A stretch of 64,000 bases of DNA from assembly GCA_024233865.1 (NCBI GenBank), contig JACKPA010000012.1, positions 62,001 to 126,000 on the forward strand, given 5' to 3'. Shown piece by piece: positions 43,004-50,918 of the stretch. Every line of letters begins with the position of its first letter. Within the stretch, counting starts at the first letter, position 1. The notes under the pieces were generated by a model that saw nothing but the letters and a program-made list of their open reading frames with translations, ran no database searches and had not been told where the DNA came from. This DNA comes from Leptospiraceae bacterium. Lineage in GTDB: Bacteria; Spirochaetota; Leptospiria; Leptospirales; Leptospiraceae. The translations under genes were made by a program, and so were the position numbers.

Positions 43004-44095
43004 CTATGGGACATTTCGACTACGCTCAATGTCCGAATTATGCTTTCTCTTATCGTAGTCGTGCGTTCCCTGAGCGTAGTCGAAGGGAACAGCCATCACT
43101 AATTTCGCCAAAGTTTCTATAAACATCGGATAAATTCCCGATGCAGGAACTCGATAATATTCGATGATTCCATTTTTGTGGGCGATTTCTTTCAATTCTT
43201 CGCCAATTTCAAACAATGTTTCCAGATGATCACTCACAAAACTAATGGGAATAATAGCTACTCGTTTAACACCTTCGTTTCCCAGTTGTTTTAGCATGTC
43301 AATTGTATTAGGTTCTGTCCATTTTCCTTTACCTACCCTACTCTGAAATGATAAATAATCTCTCCCCATAAAGCCAGCTTTTCGCAAATTTGTCGTAATT
43401 TTAGCCCTACAATCCTCTAATTCTTGAACGTAAGTATCTCCTTTTTTGATCAACCTCATTGGTATTCCATGGGCAGAGTAAACCAAAGTGAGATTTTGCC
43501 AATCTTCAATCGGTTCTTTTCGATTCAATTGAATAAAGTTTTTTACCAATTTCCCATAAAAATAATCCAATATCAATTGAGTTGCTGCCTGTAAATAAGA
43601 TGGTTCTTTATAAAATGGTCCGATCCAACCTGGCTCTTTTCTTGGATCAGTCCCGATAATTTGTTCTATTATATTTACAACACTTAAAACGGTTGATCGA
43701 GAAAAATGAGGAAACAAAGGTAGTAAAATATTATCTTGGGAAGGAATTAACCTGGATTTTTCCATATCTCGCAAATTAGGATAACCGGCTGTCATTGCAA
43801 TATCAACAGACCAATCTTCACCTGTTTTGCTTTTTAGCAAAGTTTCGAGAGTTTTAGCTTGTTTTTCCGTTTCGGGAACAAGAGGAGAACCACCGCCAAA
43901 GCCCATTTTTAAATAACTTTTGGCAACTTCCGGAGTTCGTCTTTTGGTTATAAACTTTGCCAGCTTTAAACGAAAAAATTCCGGTAGAGGAACATCAAAA
44001 ACAAAAGGATCACTCAAAACATCCCAAAGAAACTTTTCTATTTCCGCAGGATTTCTTGGACCACCAAAGTTAATTAATAATACTCTTTTTTTCAA
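43004..44095 (-). CDS. hemH: Ferrochelatase with a repeat-derived C-terminal tail
   Basis: The TTG at 44095 (LKKRVLLINFGGPRN) directly follows the upstream stop and begins the family's usual N-terminus, so the reading from 44152 is rejected. 363 residues. Motifs: 'FGGGSPL', 'LVYSAHGIPMRLIKKGDTY' (His of the active site), 'SFQSRVGKGKWTEPNT' and 'SFVSDHLETLFEIGEE' (His/Glu metal site). It inserts Fe2+ into protoporphyrin IX to make heme. The last 27 codons or so are made of a palindromic repeat (43010-43091; 'FDYAQG', 'IERSRNVP'), a foreign tail not found in normal ferrochelatases. Confidence 0.94.
   Translation of the reverse strand: MKKRVLLINFGGPRNPAEIEKFLWDVLSDPFVFDVPLPEFFRLKLAKFITKRRTPEVAKSYLKMGFGGGSPLVPETEKQAKTLETLLKSKTGEDWSVDIAMTAGYPNLRDMEKSRLIPSQDNILLPLFPHFSRSTVLSVVNIIEQIIGTDPRKEPGWIGPFYKEPSYLQAATQLILDYFYGKLVKNFIQLNRKEPIEDWQNLTLVYSAHGIPMRLIKKGDTYVQELEDCRAKITTNLRKAGFMGRDYLSFQSRVGKGKWTEPNTIDMLKQLGNEGVKRVAIIPISFVSDHLETLFEIGEELKEIAHKNGIIEYYRVPASGIYPMFIETLAKLVMAVPFDYAQGTHDYDKRKHNSDIERSRNVP
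43010..43091. repeat. Dispersed palindromic repeat at the 3' end of hemH
   Basis: ACATTTCGACTACGCTCAATGT (43011-43032) and CCCTGAGCGTAGTCGAAGGG (43068-43087) contain exact inverse copies of the 14-bp core. The element is translated as the ferrochelatase tail. Confidence 0.75.
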
Positions 44096-44099
44096 ACTA

Positions 44100-45137
44100 T
44101 TATTCCGTTTTTTTTGGTTCCAGATAAAACTTTTTGATATATGCGACTTCAATTCCGGCTTCTTTTGTATCTATATAATCTCTAAATGCACCTTGGTAAT
44201 TGGACAACATATCATTTAGAGTTAGCCCACCTTTGGTTGTGAACCCACCTCTTGTAAATTGTCTGTGAGCATAATAACCTATTCGAAATAAACTGTCATA
44301 TTGGGGTAGTTTATAAAAGAATTCAAAATTAACAAGAAAACCTAAACCGGAATTGCTGGATAAAAAATTTAAAGCTCTTTGGTAATGAAAATCTCTAGCT
44401 TTATTATAAGCATACAATATGTGCACAGAAGGTTCAATAGAGATATTTTTAAAAGAGAACAAATACCCTAAACCTAAAGGGAATTCAACCATTGTATGGG
44501 AATAAGATAAACCTAATCCGATAGGTCCATAATAAACCGGTTTGGAATCAATAAACTGAATCACGTCATACAGGTAATATTTAAAAAATTTATATCGAAC
44601 TCCTAAAGACGCAAAAAAACCGCTATTTATACTAAATGGGTCTGGCGTCGCTTTTCCAAAATAATACCTCATAAAGGCATCGCCTCCATATTCTTTCATG
44701 GAGGATCTTGTGTGACCGTCAGCAAAATTAACAGTTCCCGTATAAGTATGGGCTGTGTCGTACAAGGTAAAACGCTCTGGGGCAAATTTAGTCCCTTTTT
44801 CAGTTGAAATGCTTCCCATTACAAAATCTTCGTCTCTTGAATCTCCAGGGTTAATGTACCAACCTGTTGTTGTATATTTCATGGTGACCAAGAATTTGTT
44901 ATGATAAAATCCTAACTGAAATCCACCATAGTTAAAGTTTCTGGCATAGGTTATTCTAGAGCCTCCTTTGATTCCTGATAGATTCGGGTACTTATTTCCG
45001 GATTCAAAAATGTGATCTCCCTGGTTTCTTGCTCCAATTATAGAGACATATCCATCAGCAAATAATGGATGAAAAATGGAGATTAATAGAACTGAAAAAA
45101 TTTGTAATTTTGTCTTGAATTTAAAGCTGTAAAACAT
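44100..45137 (-). CDS. Outer-membrane beta-barrel protein
   Basis: The ATG at 45137 (MFYSFKFKTKLQIFSVLLISIFHPLFADG) gives a proper signal peptide and is preferred to the longer frame. 345 residues. Ten or more amphipathic strands with many Tyr/Phe/Gly ('ITYARNFNYGGFQLGFYHNKFLVTMKYT', 'SGFFASLGVRYKFFKYYLYDVIQFI'), no globular motif. The fold could be omptin-like, but the catalytic residues are not evident. Adjacent to hemH (5 nt), which hints at a heme or iron-related role, by position only. Confidence 0.7.
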   Translation of the reverse strand: MFYSFKFKTKLQIFSVLLISIFHPLFADGYVSIIGARNQGDHIFESGNKYPNLSGIKGGSRITYARNFNYGGFQLGFYHNKFLVTMKYTTTGWYINPGDSRDEDFVMGSISTEKGTKFAPERFTLYDTAHTYTGTVNFADGHTRSSMKEYGGDAFMRYYFGKATPDPFSINSGFFASLGVRYKFFKYYLYDVIQFIDSKPVYYGPIGLGLSYSHTMVEFPLGLGYLFSFKNISIEPSVHILYAYNKARDFHYQRALNFLSSNSGLGFLVNFEFFYKLPQYDSLFRIGYYAHRQFTRGGFTTKGGLTLNDMLSNYQGAFRDYIDTKEAGIEVAYIKKFYLEPKKTE

Positions 45138-45215
45138 TATATAACAAAGGATAGAAAATGGTATCTTATGTCGATTTAATATTTCAAAAAACATCAAAAC
45201 TGTTTGTATTAATAA

Positions 45216-45240
45216 TAGGGGTGAAATGATTTCACCCCTA
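45216..45240. promoter_or_regulatory. 25-bp dyad upstream of the second parA
   Basis: TAGGGGTGAAAT-G-ATTTCACCCCTA: 12-bp arms around one base, 15 nt before the parA start. With a single-base centre it cannot form an RNA hairpin well, so a dimer-binding operator (ParA or ParB autoregulation) is likely. Confidence 0.6.
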
Positions 45241-45254
45241 CCAAAAGGATTTAC

Positions 45255-46031
45255 ATGAAAGAAGAAAAAAGCTCTAAAGAAGCAAATATAATTGCTGTAT
45301 CCAACCAAAAGGGAGGTGAAGGAAAAACTACTATTTCGCTTTTTTTATCAGAAGCGCTTTCGGAACATTTTAAAGTTTTACTTATTGATTGGGACGCACA
45401 AGCCAATGCAACAAGATTGTTTGTGAATAATCCGGAAAAGTCTATTTTTCACTGTTTAAAATATAGAAATAATTCACCAATTTCAATGAATGTGATAACT
45501 AAGCATATCACTGAGAATTTTCATTTGATTCCATCTTCTATTTCATTGGCTAACCTAACAACTCCTTTCGATATAGAAGATTTTGAATTATTAAAGGATG
45601 CTATCGAACCATTAAAACCTCTATATGATTATATTATTATAGATTGTCCTCCTTCTCTGGGATTGGTTTTGGAAAATGCTCTAATCGCAGCCGATTATGT
45701 AATTATACCAGTTCAAACCAGAGCTTTTAGTGTTCAGGGTTTACAAGATTTGTACAACTCTATTGAAAAAATTAAAAAAAGAGCAAATCCAAATCTTAAA
45801 TTATTGGGTGCAATCTTGAATCAATATGAAGAGAGTAGGGCATTGTCGGGTTTATCAAAAAATATTCGTAAATACTTTCCTGTATTCAAAACGATTATAT
45901 ATAGAAAAGAAAATATTCCGCAAGCTCAAGCCAAAAGAAAATTGTTGAAAGGATGTGATCCAAAAACAAGGAAGAATTTTTATGAACTTGCAAATGAAAT
46001 TCAGGAGCATATAAATGTCGAAAAAAAATGA
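45255..46031 (+). CDS. parA: ParA-family partition ATPase (second copy)
   Basis: 258 residues. Deviant Walker A KGGEGKTT (about residues 18-25), 'LLIDWDAQANAT' and 'YIIIDCPPSLG'. AAAGGA precedes the ATG. It is a paralogue of the 16.4-kb ParA, with the same KGGEGKTT variant and the same 17-nt overlap with its parB, but the sequences have diverged strongly. No rep-like gene is next to it. Confidence 0.92.
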   Translation: MKEEKSSKEANIIAVSNQKGGEGKTTISLFLSEALSEHFKVLLIDWDAQANATRLFVNNPEKSIFHCLKYRNNSPISMNVITKHITENFHLIPSSISLANLTTPFDIEDFELLKDAIEPLKPLYDYIIIDCPPSLGLVLENALIAADYVIIPVQTRAFSVQGLQDLYNSIEKIKKRANPNLKLLGAILNQYEESRALSGLSKNIRKYFPVFKTIIYRKENIPQAQAKRKLLKGCDPKTRKNFYELANEIQEHINVEKK

Positions 46032-46713
46032 ATTTGGAGCATTGGATTTAATTTCCGTATATGATGAAAAAAAGGAAAATCCTGATAAAATTCCAATTTC
46101 TGAAATTATATCAAATCCCAACCAACCAAGGGTATTTGGTAAAGATAATGTAGATGATTTGCTTGATTCTATAGAAAGGCTCGGTTTGATAGAGCCGATT
46201 GTTGTAAGAAAGGACTTAGATGGGTATGTCCTTGTTGCGGGAGAAAGAAGACTAAATGCTGCCACAAAATTAGGCTGGAGTGAAATTCCAGCCATTGTAA
46301 CGGATGCCAATCCTGATGTTTGTTATGAGATGGCATTGGCAGAAAATGAAAAAAGAAAGAGCCTTAATCCTTGGGAAGTGGGAAGAGCTATTGATTATTT
46401 AAGGAAGGAAAAAAATAAAACCGCTGATGAGGTTGGTAAGATACTCGGCTACACACCTAGATATATTAAACAGTTAAACGCTATTGCTAGAATTGAGCAA
46501 GATGTTGTGAATGAATTTATACAAAAAGGAAATGAGCCATCTATAAAAAATTTAGAAAGACTGCTTAAAATGCAAAGCGGAGAAGAACAACCAAAATATA
46601 AATATGTTCCAAAAAACAATAGGATAGTTATTGATTTAAAAAGAATTCCTGAGCAAGCCAGAGTTGATTTTATGGAAGAGCTTCAGAATTTAAAAATTAA
46701 GTATGGGATATGA
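46015..46713 (+). CDS. parB: ParB-family protein (second copy)
   Basis: 232 residues. 'AGERRLNAATKLGW' (box I) at about 69-82 and 'AENEKRKSLNPWEVG' (box II), then a helix-turn-helix ('TADEVGKILGYTPRYIKQLNAI'). Shorter than the first ParB and with a reduced C-terminal part. An AT-rich inverted repeat and a dyad follow directly. Confidence 0.9.
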   Translation: MSKKNEFGALDLISVYDEKKENPDKIPISEIISNPNQPRVFGKDNVDDLLDSIERLGLIEPIVVRKDLDGYVLVAGERRLNAATKLGWSEIPAIVTDANPDVCYEMALAENEKRKSLNPWEVGRAIDYLRKEKNKTADEVGKILGYTPRYIKQLNAIARIEQDVVNEFIQKGNEPSIKNLERLLKMQSGEEQPKYKYVPKNNRIVIDLKRIPEQARVDFMEELQNLKIKYGI

Positions 46714-46714
46714 A

Positions 46715-46794
46715 ATAATCAAAAAAATTTTTTATTGAAAAAAAAATCTTTTTGATTATAGTATACACTAAAATTAGTGTAAATTTTGTATACT
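46715..46794. promoter_or_regulatory. AT-rich inverted repeat and TACACTAA dyad after the second parB
   Basis: ATAATCAAAAA (46715-46725) pairs with TTTTTGATTAT (46750-46760). Next comes TACACTAA-AA-TTAGTGTA (46765-46782), flanked on both sides by GTATAC (46762-46767 and 46789-46794). The first may end the parAB transcript; the second looks like an operator or centromere site before the histone-like gene. Confidence 0.55.
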
Positions 46795-46843
46795 TTAAGA
46801 ATATGCTGATTTAAAATTTAAACGAAATATAAAAGGACTAAGT

Positions 46844-47764
46844 ATGAACCGTAATTTAAGGTTTAGTAATCTAGAAGACGTAGAAAAAGAACTAAAGAAA
46901 TTAGAAAACTCAAAAGTAGAGGCTAGTAGCTTTCTGAATTATTATCAAATTTTAAACCATTGTGCAGATCATATATACTTCTCTATGATGGGTTTTCCTG
47001 GAAGAAACTGGCCCTTTTTTATACGAAAAACTTATGGCAAGTATAAATTATCTCAAATCATGGAAGAAGGTTATATCCAACCGGATTCTCCTTTGCCTTA
47101 TGCTCCTAAAGAGAACGAAGATGGGAACGAAGATATTGCCATGGATAAACTAAAAAAAGCTATTGTAGATTTTAGAGATTATGAAGGTTCTTTGTCTGCT
47201 CATCCCTTTTATGATTTGTTAACCAAAGAATTATGGGAAAAATTTCATTCTATGTATATTGCAAATTTGTTAGGGTTTGTAAATGTAGTTGAGAAAGTTG
47301 AAGCAAAAGTTCCTAATACTAAAATGGTCGAGCCATCCAAACCAGTTATAGAAGAATCAAAACCTAAAAAAGCTGTTGTTAAAGAGCCAGAAAAAGTTCC
47401 TCAAAACAAAACTAAAATAGAGCAAATAACAACAACATCCTCACCTTCAAAAAAGAAACCGGTAAGTAAAAAAACTATTCCTGCTCCCGTTTCTAAAAAA
47501 TCTCTTATAAATACTTCTAAGAAAAAAGCTATAAAAGAAGTGGATAAACCTGCTGCAAAAAAGAAGCCTCAACAAAAATTGAAGCCGGATATTATTGCTA
47601 AAAAGAAACCGGTAAGTAAAAAAACTATTCCTGCTCCTGTTTCTACAAAATCTCCTATAAATACTTCTAAGAAAAAAGCTATAAAAGAAGTGGATAAACC
47701 TGCTGCAAAGAAAAAGCCTGCTTCTAAGCAGAAAATTAAGGAAACTGTAAAAAAGAAACGTTAA
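46844..47764 (+). CDS. Lysine-rich histone-H1-like protein downstream of parAB
   Basis: 306 residues. AAAAGGA is 6-7 nt before the ATG. The N-terminal half (to about 155) is a helical domain with 'HIYFSMMGFPGRNWPFFIRKTYGKY'. The C-terminal half is Lys/Ala/Pro-rich, like bacterial histone-H1 mimics, and holds a tandem duplication of 50 residues ('KKKPVSKKTIPAPVS...INTSKKKAIKEVDKPAAKKKP'). Such tails bind DNA without sequence specificity. Its place right after parAB suggests a nucleoid or segregation partner; this is inferred. Confidence 0.7.
   Translation: MNRNLRFSNLEDVEKELKKLENSKVEASSFLNYYQILNHCADHIYFSMMGFPGRNWPFFIRKTYGKYKLSQIMEEGYIQPDSPLPYAPKENEDGNEDIAMDKLKKAIVDFRDYEGSLSAHPFYDLLTKELWEKFHSMYIANLLGFVNVVEKVEAKVPNTKMVEPSKPVIEESKPKKAVVKEPEKVPQNKTKIEQITTTSSPSKKKPVSKKTIPAPVSKKSLINTSKKKAIKEVDKPAAKKKPQQKLKPDIIAKKKPVSKKTIPAPVSTKSPINTSKKKAIKEVDKPAAKKKPASKQKIKETVKKKR
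47451..47719 (+). repeat. 150-bp tandem duplication in the histone-like gene
   Basis: The segment starting AAAAGAAACCGGTAAGTAAA occurs at 47451 and again at 47601, exactly 150 bp (50 codons) apart, with about 119 bp nearly identical. Recent duplication; copy number may vary among strains. Confidence 0.85.
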
Positions 47765-48918
47765 CTTTGATTGTTTTGAATGGGAATTTTAAGCTTATAA
47801 AAAGGATAAAAAGCTGATTTCCAGAGTAGCAATGGAATAAATATGTTTATTAATAGTGTAAGTATCCATGCCCATAAGGGACCATACATTGTATAGGGAT
47901 CAAATTGGTGCATAAGGTGCATAATGATGGGATGCAAAAGGAATATTACCAAACTATTTTTTCCTATATAGATACAAGTGTGGTATATATAATTTAGAGA
48001 TGAATTGGTTGAGTTTTCAAGGTAATGACCCAAATAGATTAGGGTGATAAATGCAACAAAAGGATAAAATACGAATCGGCTTGAGTTTTCAAAAAAATTA
48101 AAAAACGTAAAATAAGCAATAAAGCTGTTATATATAATTATAGCTAAGACTAATAAATATAAATTTCTATTGCTGTGAAATAGTTCCATAAACTCATTTT
48201 TAAATAGAAGTTTTCTTTTCATAACCAAGCCTATTACAAAGAAAAAGAAGTAGTTTGTGCATGACAGAACTTGCCATCTATTAATTTCTTCGGAATGTTC
48301 TAAGGCAAAATATTGGTTTGAGAATATATTAATCAATAGAGAAAACAGAATCAAGATAGTTAAATTTTTGTTTTTTAGTTTTTCAATAACTTTATGAAAA
48401 ATAAAATAAAGAAAGTAGAACTGAAAAATCATGGGAATGAAGTAATAAGGCTCATATACTTTACCGAGTAATATTTGAATTATAAAATTCCATACTCCTA
48501 CCTTTTGAATATCATTGTATTTGATAAAAAATCCTAAAATTGCTATCAAAAAATAAGGTAAAAATAATTTATTGATTCTTGGCTTCCAGTAAGAAGATCT
48601 GGTTTTATAGTTTAAGAAGACAGCCGAGGAAAAAATAAAAATCGGAACGCAAAACCTATAATAATTAGAAAAGAGTCTTGTAATTTTTAGTTCAACGTTG
48701 TTTGGATGAAAATAGGTAAAATAGGAATCTATGTGAATGATAATAGTTCCTAAAGTGGCTACTCCGCGAATAAAATCAATTACTTCATTTCTTTTATAAT
48801 TTTCAACACTGGTGATGTTTTCATTATTTTGAAATAATGTTCTATAAGAGGGTGCAAACTTTAGCAAAAAAATACCTAGCAAAACACCTAAAATTTCAAT
48901 AAAAATATATGGATTCAT
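47761..48918 (-). CDS. Acyltransferase-3 family membrane acyltransferase
   Basis: 385 residues with about ten hydrophobic segments. Signature 'RNEVIDFIRGVATLGTIIIHID' (conserved Arg and His) and 'RFCVPIFIFSSAVFL'. An extra hydrophobic helix precedes the signature. Family members O-acylate cell-surface glycans. It converges on the histone-like gene (4-nt overlap of the ends). Confidence 0.85.
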   Translation of the reverse strand: MNPYIFIEILGVLLGIFLLKFAPSYRTLFQNNENITSVENYKRNEVIDFIRGVATLGTIIIHIDSYFTYFHPNNVELKITRLFSNYYRFCVPIFIFSSAVFLNYKTRSSYWKPRINKLFLPYFLIAILGFFIKYNDIQKVGVWNFIIQILLGKVYEPYYFIPMIFQFYFLYFIFHKVIEKLKNKNLTILILFSLLINIFSNQYFALEHSEEINRWQVLSCTNYFFFFVIGLVMKRKLLFKNEFMELFHSNRNLYLLVLAIIIYNSFIAYFTFFNFFENSSRFVFYPFVAFITLIYLGHYLENSTNSSLNYIYHTCIYIGKNSLVIFLLHPIIMHLMHQFDPYTMYGPLWAWILTLLINIFIPLLLWKSAFYPFYKLKIPIQNNQS

Positions 48919-48929
48919 AATGAGAGTTC

Positions 48930-49011
48930 AATCATGTTAATCACGAAAATCATTCTAGTCATACTATAAAACGAGGTAAATTAATCATGTAAATCCTGAA
49001 AATCAGTTTGA
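48930..49011 (+). repeat. Two direct copies of an AATCATGTTAATCACGAAAATCA-like repeat
   Basis: Copies at 48930-48952 and 48983-49005 differ at a few bases (AATCATGTAAATCCTGAAAATCA in the second) and are followed by similar AT-rich tails. Repeats of this look are scattered in many genomes. Confidence 0.55.
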
Positions 49012-49088
49012 TCCTAATATAAAAATGTTGCTATTTTGTGAATCAAAATAAAATCTTACCCTATAATTCTATAGAAAGAAAACTAAAT

Positions 49089-49496
49089 ATGTCGATGTCT
49101 GCGTCTATAATAACTCAAAAAACAGGAAGATTGATTTTCAAGGAAGGTGACAAAGGAGACTCCATGTATATTATACTGGAAGGGACCGTTGATATTTATG
49201 TAATGGCAGATGGGCAAGAGATGCAGCTGGCAACTTTACATCCGGGAGATTTTTTTGGTGAAATGTCTTTGTTTCGTGATAAACCAAGAAGCGCAAGTGC
49301 CAGAGTTATCAAAGATGTTCGTTTGGCAGTAATACAAAGCAGACAACAATTAGAAAGATTCTTGGTGGATAATCCGTTGTTTGCTGCAAAAATGGTGACA
49401 ATTATGGCTGGTAGGCTTTCTAAAACTAATGAATTGTTGATCCAAAAGGTAAACGAACTGGCAGCCATTAAACTTGAATACCAAACTTCTCATTAA
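49089..49496 (+). CDS. Cyclic-nucleotide-binding-domain protein
   Basis: ATG at 49089 chosen because the CNMP domain begins soon after; a GTG at 49038 would add 17 residues. 135 residues. CRP-like beta roll with 'GDKGDSMYIILEGTVDIYV', and the phosphate-binding cassette 'HPGDFFGEMSLFRDKPRSASARV' (Glu and Arg present). There is no DNA-binding domain, so it is a stand-alone cNMP sensor. The cyclase at 6-8 kb could supply its ligand. Confidence 0.85.
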   Translation: MSMSASIITQKTGRLIFKEGDKGDSMYIILEGTVDIYVMADGQEMQLATLHPGDFFGEMSLFRDKPRSASARVIKDVRLAVIQSRQQLERFLVDNPLFAAKMVTIMAGRLSKTNELLIQKVNELAAIKLEYQTSH

Positions 49497-49525
49497 AACT
49501 AATTGGATGTAGTAGGGTAGGGGAC

Positions 49526-49909
49526 TTATATTGGCTTTATTTCTATTACATTAAAAGGCAACTCATAGTCTTCTTGGTATTCATCACCCGTTTCTTTCCC
49601 AAAATCATTTTCCGGATCATAATGCCAATTAATGGTAATTTTTTTACCTGATTGGTAATAGGATTCAAGGATATCAAAAATATTCATGAATATTTTTGTG
49701 CTACTGGTGTTCAAATAGTCTATATTTATATCAAAAACGACGGGTTTATCCGATATTTTTACAAATTCATCTACCCAATAAATAATAGGTTCATAAAAAG
49801 CAGCAGGATTTTCCATATAGGATTTACCCTCTATTTTTAAGATACTGGTGTTTGCGTCAAATTCTATTTTTGGAGAAGACTTGCTTGCTTCTTTTTTTAG
49901 AGATTCCAT
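49526..49909 (-). CDS. siaC: SiaC-like protein (DUF1987)
   Basis: 127 residues. STAS-like fold with 'KSYMENPAAFYEPIIYWVDEFV' and the segment 'NTSSTKIFMNIFDIL', which holds the Thr that SiaB phosphorylates in Pseudomonas. SiaC in its unphosphorylated form activates a diguanylate cyclase; none is in the window. Last gene of the adhE-STAS-siaB-siaC operon. Confidence 0.82.
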   Translation of the reverse strand: MESLKKEASKSSPKIEFDANTSILKIEGKSYMENPAAFYEPIIYWVDEFVKISDKPVVFDINIDYLNTSSTKIFMNIFDILESYYQSGKKITINWHYDPENDFGKETGDEYQEDYELPFNVIEIKPI

Positions 49910-49923
49910 TTTATAAACCTTAT

Positions 49924-50469
49924 TTATAGCACTACTTTGATGGAAAAAAAGGAATGGTTTTCATTCAATTTCTTTATATGGTATTCGATAGGCTCAGTTG
50001 CTTGTCTCGCCATTTCAATTAAGCCTAAACCTGCACCCTTGGAACCGGATTCCGGCTCCTTTCTTCTCTGTTCTTTGAAGTAGGTTTTTAGTTCGTTTTT
50101 ATCCATTGATAAAATCTTTGTGAGTTTTACCTTAATGCTTTCAATTTCATCATTCAAAATAGAGTTTCCAGCGACACAGTATATCTTATCATTTTTTTCT
50201 CCAATGACAAATATGCCAGAAGGAACTTCACCGATTTTGGAGTTTGTTTTTATATCTTTCCCATATCTCATAATGTTTTGTACCTGCTCAACAAATACGG
50301 AAAAAACCCTTTCACTTTTACTTGCTTTATTATCTTGTAATTCTATATTTTTTCGGATAGATTCACCAATCTCTTCTAAAAGTCCCTGAGTAACAGGACC
50401 GGAATAACAGATAATTATTCCGTCCTGTTCTAGGATATTTTTAAAATTATGAACATTTTTGACATCCAT
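49924..50469 (-). CDS. siaB: SiaB-like GHKL kinase (DUF6272)
   Basis: The ATG at 50469 has GAGGGT 6-8 nt upstream and is preferred to the GTG at 50481. 181 residues. N box 'VEQVQNIMRYG' (Glu/Asn) and the glycine loop 'GSKGAGLGLIEMARQA'. It phosphorylates its antagonist partner (SiaC, and perhaps the STAS protein) as anti-sigma kinases do. A palindromic repeat (50491-50518) separates it from the STAS gene. Confidence 0.82.
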   Translation of the reverse strand: MDVKNVHNFKNILEQDGIIICYSGPVTQGLLEEIGESIRKNIELQDNKASKSERVFSVFVEQVQNIMRYGKDIKTNSKIGEVPSGIFVIGEKNDKIYCVAGNSILNDEIESIKVKLTKILSMDKNELKTYFKEQRRKEPESGSKGAGLGLIEMARQATEPIEYHIKKLNENHSFFSIKVVL

Positions 50470-50490
50470 ACAAACCCTCACTCATAGGTT

Positions 50491-50518
50491 GCTCCCTTCG
50501 GCTACGCTCAGAGGGAGC
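50491..50518. repeat. Dispersed palindromic repeat between siaB and the STAS gene
   Basis: GCTCCCT...AGGGAGC around the core TTCGGCTACGCTCA; a 7-bp stem. It could reduce read-through or stabilise the mRNA in the operon. Confidence 0.65.
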
Positions 50519-50531
50519 GGTGTTTCCTACC

Positions 50532-50909
50532 TCAGTTTCTGTATTCGCCTCTATGGAAAAATCGAAATGCTTCAATTTTTCCCGTAAGTTTTAGAGCTTT
50601 GAATTGAGTATTGTTGATGTTATTGATGTAGACGTTTTTTCCGTCCGCAACTACTTTATCGCCAAATTCTGACAACGCTCTTAAACCGGATGACTCCACT
50701 CTTTGACACTTATCAAAAAGGAGAATCACTTTATCATCTATTTCCGGTTTTGCTTCTTCATAAGCTTTTGTAACTGTTTCCATTGTTTCAATAGACAAAA
50801 TGGGTGGAACCAATATCTCTTCTTTTTTGGGTTTGGGTTCTGCTGCGATTGTATCACTTTGTCTGTCTAATTCACTAAATTCCGGTCCATCTAAAGTTAT
50901 GTCTAACAT
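50532..50909 (-). CDS. STAS-domain anti-sigma-factor antagonist-like protein
   Basis: 125 residues. A polar, Pro/Lys-rich N-terminal part (about 1-40), then a STAS domain with 'VILLFDKCQRVESSGLRALSEFG', in which the Ser of ESSGL is the usual phosphorylation site, and 'NVYINNINNTQFKALKLTG'. It lies 9 nt after adhE and before siaB, so a partner-switch module is joined to the alcohol dehydrogenase transcript. Confidence 0.8.
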   Translation of the reverse strand: MLDITLDGPEFSELDRQSDTIAAEPKPKKEEILVPPILSIETMETVTKAYEEAKPEIDDKVILLFDKCQRVESSGLRALSEFGDKVVADGKNVYINNINNTQFKALKLTGKIEAFRFFHRGEYRN

Positions 50910-50918
50910 ATTTCCTCT

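Noticed and set aside
45216..45240. Dyad as a canonical chromosomal parS
   Set aside because: It does not match TGTTTCACGTGAAACA beyond a few bases.
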